A stretch of 64,000 bases of DNA. Origin: Gracilaria gracilis. Its lineage: Eukaryota > Rhodophyta > Florideophyceae > Gracilariales > Gracilariaceae. The stretch covers positions 1 to 64,000 of the forward strand of contig JARGSG010000225.1 in NCBI GenBank assembly GCA_030374805.1, read 5' to 3'. Numbering within the stretch: position 1 is the first letter of the stretch; each line of letters opens with the position of its first letter. Positions 52,353 through 63,575 of this stretch are shown here, one piece after another. The translations under genes and the position numbers were made by a program. A model generated the notes under the pieces. That model saw nothing but the letters and a program-made list of their open reading frames with translations. It was not told where the DNA came from and did no database searches.

Positions 52353-54146
52353 TCAATGCTTATCATCCAACAACTTCTTTTGTTCAGGACTAAGCACACT
52401 GCAAACATTAACAGATTCCAAAATACTGTGGCACTTTTGTAATGACTGCAACTCATACTCGTCCAGATTATGACTATCTGTCAGAAGTCGATTAAGTTCC
52501 AATACTTCTTTCGGCCAAACAGGAGCATGAGACATTTTCATTCCTCCAGCCCGTACACCACAAATTCCCTGAATATATTTCGTTATCTATCAAAGAGAAA
52601 ACGCGGTTAGAGAGAATTTATCTGTAAACAATGGTGTCCAACGTTACACACATACCTTCACCGCCACAAATCCAAGTGCGTACAAGTTCATCTGCAGTGG
52701 TTCATTTTGTAGTGAGTCCACGGGTAGTGCCGGAAGTAACTGCGCTAACTCAGGACCCTTCATGTAGTTCAGAGCGGACTTTTCAGTCGCAAGCGCTTCC
52801 CGTACAGACGCGTAACACGCTGACGCCCATGCGTCCTTAAATCCTTCTTCGCATTTATGTTCTCCTGTCTTCAAAAGTTTTGCGGCGTATTCCTTTCTTG
52901 CAACGTCAGTGGATTTCGATCGACTATGCAGTGGACAGAATGCAGGCAATGAGTTGGAAAAGGCGGAGAACTGCTCACAGGTTAGCATTCTGCCCAGAAC
53001 GTTTGGAACAAATAAGCAAGAAAAGACATACTATTGACTTCCGAATACTCTCATGAGCTCTGCTTTGTCCTCGCGAAGCATACGCCGACAGTGATATAAT
53101 AGTGGAGCCCCCTTTTCGTTTAGGTACAGTTAACTATGAACGAAGAAAACCTTGCGCTTCAGACTCCCCGGCGATATAACAAGCACCCTTACCAAGCCAA
53201 TACTTCGATAGGGACACCTCTTCATAATCTCCAGTATCCGCTTCGGTAGTGATGTTAAACCATTCTTCCCCTCTATCTGTTGCTAAAAACTCAAGGCAGC
53301 ACATGTAGCGAACATATTCCTGGAGAGCGAAGTACAAATGTTAGGAACGGCAGTTCTATTTTCATATAGCTCGTGGCGTTCTGAAATAGGAAACTTACGT
53401 GAAGTAATTCGGCCTTCTTCAGTTTGTTCCATGTATTTATAGGCCAGGTCAGTACGTCACCTTTGTTCTCCAAAGTTTCTGCTTCATGAACTAACCTGTA
53501 TTAATAATGTGTTGGAGTCTGCTTCAGCTGTTGTGGGCTCCTAGGGTTTTCGTGATACCCCGTAGATCTTCTCCAATCCTGTAGATGTTTCGCGAATGAG
53601 CTGCTCCATTGACTGTTTCATGTCCACTTTCAACGCACTTAATTGCTCAGTGTGGACCTCACTTGAGTGTTTTACAGCAGTTGTCAAGTTTTCCATGCCT
53701 GCTACCAACCTCGAAAAGTTCTCATTCGACTTCGAAATTGACGCCTGAATAGCGTCAGTTATACTTTTCTTCTGAGCTGCTGAAGCAGTAGTTCTGTTTC
53801 TCGGAGTAGGTAGCAAACCACGGGGAGCACTTGAGGCCCGACCCTCAGCAACGGGCACATTACGTCGTGGAATCTTGTGTACAGAACTCGCCGTATCCCT
53901 GCCTGTAATAACATTACCAGCCGAAGGCGTTGAATTTGTCCCTGTACCTGGATCTGAGTTGGAAGCATTCTTGTTTGAAAGGTTCGGAAGCGCCGGGAGG
54001 GGAGGTTCGCTACCAGTTATCCTTGCGGTGTTACGTGAGGCAATTCGTTCCTGGGGAGAATCCTGTGCGTTCTCTCTTGAGACTTTCGGTCTCTTTGCGC
54101 GTACATGATCGCTGCTCTTGCCATATGATCGCTTGCGAATCCCCAT
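52353..54146 (-). pseudogene. Spliced unknown gene, possibly transposon-associated
   Basis: Minus-strand exons can be read as 54146-~53493 (Ser/Pro-rich head, a KRSYGKSSDHVRAKRPK basic patch and a coiled-coil ending in LEKIYG), ~53473-53399, 53319-~53137, ~52985-52656 and 52568-52353. Two introns are clear: 53320-53398 (GTAAGT...CCAG, 79 bp) and 52569-52655 (GTATGT...TTCAG, 87 bp), both joining in frame. An in-frame TAG at 53541-53543 interrupts the first exon, and the junctions near 53480 and 53000-53130 are unclear. No family was recognised. The gene is divergent from the transposase-like gene at 54388, so it could be a partner gene of the same transposon. Confidence 0.5.
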
Positions 54147-54387
54147 GTTATTACATGCGACAGTGGAGACTAACGTTGTTCAAGGAAAAAATAGCGTATA
54201 TACAGTCTAGGTGCGGGTGACTACATCATCGGTGCAGAAGAAGAACTTGTTTTTTAGTTACGTCTTGTTTGTATTCTTTCGTTTCGTCGCTTTCTATTCG
54301 TTTCGGTACCGCCAATATACAATTTCATGCGTGTTCCCAATGACTCAGTAACAGTTTCTTTCCACCGCAACGCGGAAGAATGGCGAA

Positions 54388-57345
54388 ATGTACGTAATCG
54401 AGTCCATGCTTCTAATCGTTCCTGTTTCTTCTTCATTCCTTCGCTCGTGGCTGTTCAAGCTAACTACGAGAAAAATGCACAAGTACAGAATATGTAGCCG
54501 CGTTTTCACAGTCGCAGTTAACCTTCATCTTCATGTGAAAAGATCACATTCACGGAAGAGAATGGCTTCCGTTCAACGTCCATGCGACTCCGAAACAACT
54601 CCATCCGCAGCACCTGTATTGTCGGAAAATAAGGACCATAACATAAACTCATTCGAAGTGGGCGAATGCTACCAGTCCGTTTTTGAAGGGACATGTCACG
54701 ACCAAACCGAAAGTCATTTCCATCGCCCTGTGACTCAAGCTCCCGTGTCGAAGGAGGTGTATTCGTTCTTTGACAACTTTAATGACTCGTCAGTCTCTCT
54801 TTACACGGAGGTTGAAGAGCCAGAAATGGAGATCCATCCGGCTTGTTCAATTCTCGTGAACCACTCTATCGAAAAACAGAGGCCACTTTCGAATGCCGCG
54901 AAAGAGGCACAGACGATATTCGACATCGAGAAATACAATCCAGGGCCCATGCGACATATTGGGAGTCACTTCAAATCACCGGTTTCTTTCTCGAAATATG
55001 TGGAGCGCGTACGAAAACATAAAGTTCGTCAAGATGGATGGAGGAAAGAATTGATTGGTGCGGCATATGGCAACCACGAAACAGGAGTATTCCGCTCTTC
55101 CCTGAACTTATTGATCACAGAACTAAAAATGGTAGGCGGTTCATCTGGAGTAGAAGCGTTTTCTGTGCGAAACAATGGCGCAGATAGGTTGTATTCATCC
55201 CCGTGGGACTCATATGTTATGCGCAGGTATCACGAAGAAGTACCAGGACACATGAAAATTGTAACTGTTGATGTGTACTGCGATGGAACGATACTGGCCC
55301 ACTCCGGCTCGCAGAGCGCGAGAACACTCCGCATCCGCTTCAATAACTTGAAAGGCAGGTCACGTCTGTTGCATGAAGTAGGAATTGCCCCACGTATAGA
55401 TTCCGATGGTTAAGAAGCTTCAAAGACAGAACTGCGAAAAGAGCGACTTCAGTTTTTTCAAAGGTTTCTCTTCCTCGTATTTAAGGACCGTATTCATGCT
55501 TCCCTCTCCAACGTTGTAGCAGGCGGAACCATGATTATCCCGAGAATCTCTATGATTGTCGCAGATCAACCGCAAGAAAGGGCCTTCTTTTGCTTGAAGG
55601 ATGCAGACAGTTACGCAGACTGTACATTATGCACCACGCGTTTCAAGTCACCAATCTCTAAAGAATCAAATATCCATGACGAACATCCAAACATTGCTCA
55701 CTTCGAAGTGAACGATGTACAACCTACCAAACGAGATGCGACAACAACGGTTCGCAATCATTTGTTTTGCGCTAGGAACAAGTTACCAGGCTCAAAACCG
55801 ACACGAGCATTACCCAACGACGCAAAACAGATTCTGCATGAGTCCAGGACCTCCCTTCTAGAACAAAGCGCGCATGAGTATCCGCCAGCGCTTGCCGCTT
55901 TTCTTGGTCTTGGAACCGCACCATTTCTTCTTTACATGACACCGGGCTTTGATTCTCTCCATGTTCTAGATCTTGGAGTATACAGAATTATCCCAGACAA
56001 TGCTGGTGAAATTCTTCGTCAGGATTGGAACTATTTGTTGTCCGCCACAAAAGCCATTTCTGTCGCAAACAGACGTATTCTAGATATTGCGCCCTATGCT
56101 CGTATTCATAGAACTGCTACTTTTCTGGTCAACCAAAGTGAAAAGCAAGCAGGCATTAATGGTCTCGTTCGTCGTGAGCATTGCCCATTCTTATGGTACG
56201 CGTTGATGGGCATTTTGACGAGAAACCCAGACGACGACAAACTTGTGCAGACCGCTCTCCAGATGGCAACAGTATACAAAGAGCTGTAGGGCGTGAATAG
56301 GGCCTCCTTCACGGCGAGCAGAACTGAAGCTGAGATTAGCGCACTTCAGGAGAAGTGTTTCAAACTGGGAAAAATGTTTTGCTTGGATCTAGGAGTCAAG
56401 ATGAATACCAAACTTCATCGACTGGTAAGGCACGTCCAAGATCACCTGCTTAATTTTGGATGCATGTGCAGGGGAGCCACAGATTCCAACGAGGCAATGC
56501 ACAAAATCACAAAGAAAGCATATCACTCTTCAAACCGGCATCGCCTACAAATAGCCCCACAGTTGCTATCATCGAGATATAATAGCGTCTCCGATGAGGG
56601 CGTGTCATCCCAAGTAGGTTCTGGAGAAACTTCTTTGCTTTCGCGAGAAAAGGTTATTAACAACTTCGAAGCAGAAATATGAAGAGGAAATTACAGCCGC
56701 GCTGAACAGAAAAAGCAGCGCACTCCTCTCAAGTGACATAACTGAGAAAATTTCTAGATGAGAAACCAAGACGACATCAAAGAAGTGACACTATGCACTG
56801 CTCTTGAAGAGAACGGGAGGATATTCTTCCTCAATAGAAGATCCGAAATAAGAGTAGAATTGAAGTACGATTGGTGGGATTTAAAGAATGGTTCTTGTGT
56901 CCGCCATTTGCTTTCTACAGGGGCGAATGTGAGGGGTCGCTGCCGTCAAGATGCCATTAAGTACTTGAAAGATGACTGCCAAAGAGTAGGGTTGATGCAA
57001 TCAATTTTTGCAGTTCTGGAGAGGTCTTCCGTTTGCGTGGCGCTTGTTCGAAGGCTGATCGAGACGGAGCTCGAACATGGTAATGTCGAGGTTTTTCGCG
57101 ATCATTGTAACACAAGATATAAATATGAGTTAGATTCTGGTGGAGACGCTTGCGTTGATTGTGCTCCGATGCCCGACATTTGGATGCCAGTAATGATTGT
57201 ACGAGATCTCTTTGAGATACGAAGGAAACATAGCGCAGAATCAAGCCTTGTTCGCATTCTAGACACGGCAGAAGAGCGCAAACATTCCCACTTCTTTGAG
57301 ATTTCTGGATACCGTTTTACTTCATACATGGAATCATCTTGTTGA
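54388..57345 (+). pseudogene. Large transposase-like gene (Plavaka/CACTA-like?), decayed
   Basis: One frame runs 54388-56682 with only TAA at 55411-55413 and TAG at 56287-56289 inside it. After an indel near 56680-56757, the same frame resumes at 56758-57345. An N-terminal C..C/H..H-like segment (CSRVFTVAVNLHLHVKRSH, one Cys short of a C2H2 finger) is followed by a region with VDVYCDGTILAHSGSQSA, CTLCTTRF and FDSLHVLDLGVYRIIP. These blocks recall Plavaka or CACTA-type transposases, where an acidic residue in a Tyr-x-Asp-Gly-Thr motif and an LH-x-x-DLGV motif are typical. The identification rests on pattern memory only. Confidence 0.4.
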
Positions 57346-57420
57346 AGCAACCACAATAACTACCGTTGGCTATCTACCAACAGCAGATTCGTTCTTCGCA
57401 GCCATAGAAATCGTCCCAGC

Positions 57421-59460
57421 CTATTGCACAACAAGGAATCTAGGCACCAACTGCTCCGCAAGTAAGCCAACATCCTCACCTTCCTTCGTGAGAGCAGTAG
57501 ATACAAGCTCCTCCACGAGTGTAATGAGCTCCCCCCACTTGCCGTTAATAAACAATTCTCCGATAGTAATTTCATACAAGCGTGGACGAGCCTACTAATT
57601 TGGAACGAAACAAACAGTTTGAGGTTCAAATTCCTGATCTTCCATAGTGGCATAGGGGACAGGAAACCGGTTCAATATTTGCTCAAACAGAATAAGTTGC
57701 TTCTCTTGTATTATGCGCGCCGGTTGGGGACCAAGGTGCGTTCGTTGATAAACGTTGGTTGTTGAGGAGGGCAAGAACATGCTCCGCTCGGATAATGAGA
57801 GCCACAACGGATCAGCAAGAATTTCTCACGCTTTCGGGCGGCGCGTGGCGCAGGAGACAGGGCTCGTCGTTGGAGAAGCCGCCTGGCTGGCGTTGGGAGT
57901 TTTGGTAGCTGCAAAACGATTTTTCGATTGGTAGTGCCCCCGTGCCGTTGGTACGGCCACTTCAAGCATGACGAGGCAGACTGTAGCGTAACGTGTGCCG
58001 TCGGCATGGACGAAAAGGGCCGAAAACCAAGAGATTTTGCCCTGATGATCGTCGCCATCGTTGCGGCGCTTGCCACCACGATCGCAGTCGTCGCCGTCTC
58101 CGATGCCGCTGCCGCTCTCACCATTGTCGCCATCGCTGCTGTGCTCGCAACCGCTTCTGTGTTCGTCTCTGCTGCTGCGACGACGACGGCGACGAAGGGT
58201 GTGGCGATGGCGGTGCCTAACTCCCCTACTCATGCAGTGAATGCTTCTAGTCCGCAAAGAACGCGTGCCGCCGCCAACACATCGTGAAAACATTTGCCTT
58301 CGCCATCGCCAAGCGCCGTTGATTTCACCGAAACGGGGCTCTCCAAAACCAGCTTTACAACCAAACCCCTATGATAGGTTCCTCGACTCTCCGTCCAGAA
58401 TGCGCAATTTGCCGAGCTTCACATCGCCTGGATTGATGGCAACGTATTCATCATGGAGATCACTCTCTGCCACCCATATGCGCAGTACCTTCTCCGTGTG
58501 CTGCATGGGCATGAGGAAGAAGCGGTGGCTGTGTTCGATCATCACCATCACACCGTGCAGCCTACGGATTGGAATCTCCGCCTCCACTAATTGGGGGCGA
58601 TCGAACCATCTTGATTTTGCCTGCGAGAAGCAGCGGTCACGGCGGAACTTGGCGGACTTATCGTACAGTAGTTGGAGACCAACAGCGATGCCGCCCTGCC
58701 CAAAGGAGCCCTGGAGCAGCCATTCCAGCTCCACCTTATTCACATCTCTGTAGTCTGCACTTCTACTTCGCACGTACTCTACCTTGGCCTTCCATTGCAA
58801 ATTAACCGCAAAGTTCTGCCCCACTCGCGTGATGAACCGGATGAACACATTTCCATTTCGGATACGGATTTTACCACCATTGTACTCCAAGTATGACCCG
58901 CTTACAAGAGTGGCCTTCTCACTCGTGACTATACCTACGTCTGGTACGAACATCCACGAGCGCAGCATGCCTGGTCTCACGACTTGCCCACCACCAATGG
59001 GTATGTGACCGCTCACGCGAGGCATTCCGGGGGGAACCTTGGGCACGTTTTGTTCCGTCAGCTCCAGCCTCTCCTTCTTTTACTGTGCATCTCTGTACAG
59101 CTGGTCGCTCACAAGATCGAGCCCATTGCACTGCAAATTCCCGCTTTCTTCTGAGCTGAGCTCAGCCACGCCGTCGCCGTGCGCGATACAGACCACGTTG
59201 TCCGAAGTGGCAAGTATGACGTCGCCGAACTCGGCGAAGATTTCGCAGCGGTGGTGCAGCTCCTCGGCGCGGGATTCAACGAGCACCTTAACGAGCTTGC
59301 GTGCGCTCAGCGTCTCACTGCTGGATGCCAGGAACAGCGCAAGTGTCCAAAAGTGCGCGCTCGCCCCATGTGCGTCCCGTCGCCCCCGCAGAGCTGGAGC
59401 TAGCGCCTTGTACGATTTAGATAAACTTGTGTACGTCCAGCGCACACTCAGGCGGCCCAT
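57421..59460 (-). pseudogene. Frame-coherent decayed coding region of unknown function
   Basis: The same minus-strand frame is protein-like for 680 codons: LVSDQLYRDAQ then KKERLELTEQN, a beta-rich segment (GIVTSEKATLVSGSYLEYN, FIRFITRVGQNFAVNLQWK), a low-complexity Arg/Asp/Gly region encoded by GGCGAC-type repeats, ILFEQILNRFPVPYATM, and a helical end (ELFINGKWGELITLVEEL). Stops interrupt it at 59080-59082 (TAA), 58369-58371 (TAG), 57826-57828 (TGA) and 57592-57597 (TAG TAG). No frame change is needed. No family was recognised. Either a pseudogene with point mutations only or several in-phase exons. Confidence 0.4.
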
Positions 59461-60455
59461 AGACAGTACCCTGTCATGTGATCGTGCCGCCGTGGGCGCT
59501 ACGGCTGAGCAGCCGAGTACGGGATGATCCTATCGGGGATTCCTGGTACGCTGATTCCCTTTGAATGCAGCAGGGAGATCAGCTCGAGCGGGGATAGCGG
59601 TCGACGAACCAGTCATATCTGTTCGTACGGAACACTGGACGGCTGTAGTCTAGCAGGGTAAGATAATTTTTCAATGCCTTCGAGCTCTTCGATGTTGGCG
59701 CCCAGCTGTTTCGCCACCTCTACCAAGCTTGTAACCCCGAAGTACTCTTGAATTTCAGACGGTGTCAAGTTCTGAAAGTGGGCCACGGATGCTATGTAGC
59801 CACTGCGGATGTCCCGAACAGACGGGATCCAGTGCTCGGAAACCGTGCCACCTATGCCAATCAAGCAGAGCAGAATGCTTCCGAATGCTGCGCCCAACTT
59901 GATAAACAGCACGATAATCCATGCGATTAACGGAGATTCTGGTTTGTAGCCAAGAAGCTTGTCCTACAGTCAGCTTGCTATTTTAGCGCCCTGCATGTGT
60001 GGGGACCGAAGAATTATCTCGCTCAACAAACTGTCCTATGGAAGGCGAGAACCGAAAATGAGGGTATCAAAGGTAGCCCACTTGGAACGTTGAGTGTGAA
60101 GGCCCTTCTCTGAGAGCATCTCCAGCGGGAAAAGCAGAAAAGCAAAGAAGTATTTTGCTCCCAGTGCACATCTCCAACGGAGGAGAATTAGCGGTACATA
60201 TTTGAACAGGTGCCAATTTCCTGCGCATATCTGGTACCGTCGGTAGATATGCACCAGGAATCTGGACCTGTTCAAAATACAAGGAGCAAAAGATTATCTA
60301 CGTTTATATTGCTAAATGGCTCACCGTCACCGAATAACGCGCCAGAAAACCGAAACACTCGTCACTAGAACGATCCACATAAACCAAACACCGGATTTAT
60401 TCTATCCAGAAAAAAACCCAGGACGGAATCACGTCTTTGTGCAAAAGGTCGAAGT
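59461..60455. other. Intergenic stretch with a weak minus-strand frame
   Basis: A 99-codon minus-strand frame at 59613-59912 starts without an ATG and has a hydrophobic head (LGAAFGSILLCLIGIGG). It could be an exon encoding a signal peptide or membrane anchor, but nothing else supports it. The rest has no recognisable gene. Confidence 0.3.
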
Positions 60456-61175
60456 ATGACAACTTGTTCCACGATGGAATCTAAGAAAACCAGCACGATA
60501 GGTCCTAGTTTTTCAACCCAAGAAGACGTCGCCGTCGCAAAGGCGTATATCAAGACCTCCGAAAACAGTATTCTCGGAACTGATTGCAAGAAAAAGCTCT
60601 TCTTCGAGAGCATAACGAAGGTGTACAATGACATCTACAAGCCCCCTAACCGTTTAACTCGCTCACCAAAATCAATTCGAAACCGCGTTAAACTGTTATC
60701 GACAAAGTGCTCGAAATTTACTGCCTACTATATGCGTGGTATACGACTGAACCGTTCTGGTTACGACGCGGAAGATAACCTTCGTATGGCCACAGCTCTG
60801 TTTAATGGCATTACACTGAACGCACCAACAGATGACGTAGGAGCACCGTTTAAATTTCTTAAAGCATGGGAGATACTGAGGGAGCATCCAAAGTTCTCCA
60901 CAGATATCAGTGAGAAACTACCGTCCTCAGAAAGTAGCTGCAAAGAGTCTGGACAGGATGAGGTGGAAGGGAAATGCGGAAGAACAGTTAGCCCAACCAG
61001 AAATGTAGAGCAGATTAAGGTTGAAGAAGCACGCCCTCAAGGTCGTAAGGCGGCAAAGATGCCCTATGAACATCGAAATTGTCCCAAACATTTCGTAAAT
61101 GTGGACAAAATTAGTACGCAATTCTGCAAAATCATTCAAAGCTGGGTGGAAAATGTTGTTGGAGTTAGAATATGA
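60456..61175 (+). CDS. Myb/SANT-like protein of a PIF/Harbinger element
   Basis: The 239-residue protein has a Myb/SANT-like three-helix domain at residues 15-110: TQEDVAVAKAYIKTSENS, a FFESITKVYN helix, an RSPKSIRNRVKLLSTKCSKF helix, then YDAEDNLRMATALF and FKFLKAWEILREHPKF. This arrangement is typical of the second gene of PIF/Harbinger transposons, whose product helps the transposase enter the nucleus and bind DNA. A C-terminal acidic linker and an Arg/Lys patch (RPQGRKAAKM) follow. The start ATG at 60456 is the first of two close ATGs. The true C-terminus may be added by splicing to 61358-61684. Confidence 0.75.
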   Translation: MTTCSTMESKKTSTIGPSFSTQEDVAVAKAYIKTSENSILGTDCKKKLFFESITKVYNDIYKPPNRLTRSPKSIRNRVKLLSTKCSKFTAYYMRGIRLNRSGYDAEDNLRMATALFNGITLNAPTDDVGAPFKFLKAWEILREHPKFSTDISEKLPSSESSCKESGQDEVEGKCGRTVSPTRNVEQIKVEEARPQGRKAAKMPYEHRNCPKHFVNVDKISTQFCKIIQSWVENVVGVRI

Positions 61176-61357
61176 CAGTCACTCAGAACCTTAATGCCCA
61201 CATTTTGCCCTTATTTCGGGCAAATTTCGGGCATATAATTTTGCCCATGACCGACGTCTTTTTACTTGAAAAGCACTTCTAGCAAATTTTGAACCTAAAT
61301 GTACCATGATGGTCCAACTTCGGGCCATGCTTGAGACAATTTCCAGGTTCATAGGGG

Positions 61358-61684
61358 ATGGAATACGTAAAGCAGAAGCACTACGAAAAAAAGCTTAAAG
61401 TTGCGAAGGAAGCCCTCGAAATGCAACGCCGAAGGGCAAAAGAGATTCAGAGACAAAACGATATTTCTCTCTTCACCGTTTCTCTGGACAACAGACCGGA
61501 AGCAGCGGAGTTTTTCCGTAATTGTCAGAAGCGCGTTCTAGAGACCTTGAAGGAGGAAGAATCCCTGAAGAAACCTAAAGAGAAACACCTCACTTCCTCA
61601 AGTGATGTGGATATCGCGTGTCACATTTCTCAACCAACTAAACCGCCCGGGGAACAGAGCAAAACTAGAATCCAAAAAGACTAG
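61358..61684 (+). CDS. Coiled-coil exon, probable C-terminus of the Myb-like gene
   Basis: A 108-codon frame rich in Lys, Glu and Arg (YEKKLKVAKEALEMQRRRAKE) followed by a DNRPEAAEFFRNCQKRV block. Myb-like Harbinger partners commonly end in such a basic coiled coil. It lies 180 bp after the stop of 60456-61175 on the same strand. A splice connecting the two was not determined. Confidence 0.5.
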   Translation: MEYVKQKHYEKKLKVAKEALEMQRRRAKEIQRQNDISLFTVSLDNRPEAAEFFRNCQKRVLETLKEEESLKKPKEKHLTSSSDVDIACHISQPTKPPGEQSKTRIQKD

Positions 61685-61864
61685 TTTATACTCTCATATT
61701 GCAGGAAAGGTTCTCAATATCGCCAAAACATCTCACGCGTTCGCGCGAGCACATTCGCTCGCAAGCTCGCTACGGTGCTCAACGCTCTCTTTTGAAAAAG
61801 ATCTTCCTTTCTAGTTCGGCACAGTCTTGCAGACGTCCAGTAAACGCTTCGCGAAAAGCACACC

Positions 61865-62590
61865 TTACTCTGATCCGTATAGTACCCGAAAGTGCTCCGT
61901 GACGTCATTTTGTAGCATTCTTTGTTCTAGCTTGTCTCTCATGAACGTTTCGCCTTTGCAAAGTGCCGCAATTGAGCTTTGTGCGACTTCCATGTATACG
62001 TCCTGATTCCATACTGGACACCCAGCATGTACCATCTCAACGTGCCCGCCATCGTTTCCAGTGCCCCATGTCAGCTCCTCGTCATTCAAACCTTCTTCGA
62101 CCATCATATTGTGCAAGATTATGCAACATTTCATAACGTCTTTCATTGTAGATATGTGCCAGAACCGTGAGGGGCGACGAATGATATGCCATCGTCCTTG
62201 TAACACGCCGAATGCGCGTTCAACATCCTTCCGGCGTCCTTCCTGACTCCTGGCATGAACCTTTTCCTTGTTGGAAACTGGCCCTTGTACAGTATGAATG
62301 AAAATGGGAAACCTTGGATACAAACCATCACACAGAAAGTACGGGACATGCTTCTGTTTCTTATTCAAGACGTAGGATATCTTGGGAGGGAAGGACCCAT
62401 CTGATATTTTGTTCACAAGAGGTGACATTTCGAGAAAGTTTATATCGTTAGCACTCCCCGGAGCTCCAAAGAAAGCATGCAAAATCCGCAAGCGATCGTG
62501 GGCAATTGCTTCAAGCGTCACTCCTCTCAGTGAACCACGGTGATGTACCTTGGATGCGCACTGGACTTTATGGATGTACGTCAGACACAC
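61865..62590 (-). pseudogene. PIF/Harbinger transposase, N-terminally broken
   Basis: The minus-strand frame covers the family core: EAIAHDRLRILHAFFGAPGS, NDINFLEMSPL, YFLCDGLYPRFPIF (second catalytic Asp), and RRKDVERAFGVLQGRWHII (catalytic Glu) with the following RPSRFW. The first catalytic Asp should lie just upstream, where a GVSDVH string is readable in another frame near 62583. No ATG starts the frame and the N-terminal half is absent. It converges on the Myb-like gene, so 60.4-62.6 kb is a typical two-gene Harbinger element. Confidence 0.85.
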
Positions 62591-62935
62591 CGAAGATGTT
62601 CTATGGATGTCCGTAAAAGATAAACTTTGGATGTCCCACAGATGGGCAATAAGATGTACATGAGATGCTCATCGAATATCTTAAAGATACCCGTTGGATC
62701 TACCAGAAAATCGGAACATCCAACGGACATATTATTGCACATCCAACGTTTATCTGGTGTACATAACTAGGACATCCAATGCATATCTTTTACGCTCATC
62801 TCTAGGACATCTTATAGACATCTTGTGGATATCTGAAGGACATCCAGGATGTCTGTCGGATATGCATAAGACGCACTTTAGGTGTCCAATATCGAACCTC
62901 CAATGGACATCCAAGGAACATCATTTTGTCTCACT
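62540..62935. repeat. Array of GGATGT/ACATCC motifs with a switch in orientation
   Basis: At least four (T)GGATG(T) motifs lie between 62545 and 62640, and about nine ACATC(C) motifs lie between 62700 and 62925, spaced at roughly 15-35 bp. The orientation changes near 62660. The array overlaps the broken 5' end of the Harbinger transposase. It may be a subterminal transposase-binding region or a degenerate satellite. Confidence 0.6.
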
Positions 62936-63575
62936 GGGCCTGCTCTCTTTTCCTTTACTTGATACTGCCCTCTCCACGATACAGGACAGTTCTCCTATAT
63001 CCATTTTGAACAATCTATGCTTTCTATCATGCCCTGAAATCCAAGTGCCTTGGTTCTGCTCAAAATTCTTTGCGAATCCGTTTCCGTCGGGCAACGGAAA
63101 TACTCCTGTCCAAATAACTTCAACACACTACTTCAAAATTCTTTTAAGCATTGTGCCGATGTCGACTCAGCCATGCGCAAGTATTCATCAACTGCGTCTG
63201 CAGCACCGCGTCGGTGTTCTCGGAATGCTAGTTTAGTATGCTAGATCGCTAGTTATGAAAATAAAAGTCCGAAAAAACTAGCAATTTCGCAGATTGCGCT
63301 AGTTGGCAAGGCAAAAAAAATATTTTTTGGAAATCGCATTTCCACGTGCCACAGTTTGAACTCCATTTGTTGAAGTTGTATGCTACTTTGCAGTTCGTGC
63401 ACCAATTCCCGTTACCTCAAATTCGTCGCAGTGGTCAAAATCACTCTAAAGATTTACTCTGAGGTCACCAGCGCTGGTTTATTCCAACTCGGCATTCGGA
63501 TCCTGAGTCTTAGATTCCCTAAATGTCAAGTCAAAGAAGTCCAACGAACAACTCTCCCCATTCTGGTACATCTTC
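62936..63575. other. Intergenic stretch, nothing recognised
   Basis: AT-rich sequence with short open frames lacking family features. Confidence 0.4.

Noticed and set aside
57928..58287. Plus-strand frame with a CX2YX4HX4C string resembling a zinc knuckle
   Set aside because: The second Cys is Tyr, the rest is a low-complexity Ala/Val/Thr run, and the opposite strand has a longer coherent frame.
5768..59082. Alternative genetic code with TAG (or TAA) as a sense codon
   Set aside because: Recognisable host genes (dehydratase, lipase) end in TAG at natural protein ends, and interrupting stops align with different residues (Gln, Tyr, Lys, Trp). Ordinary mutation fits better.
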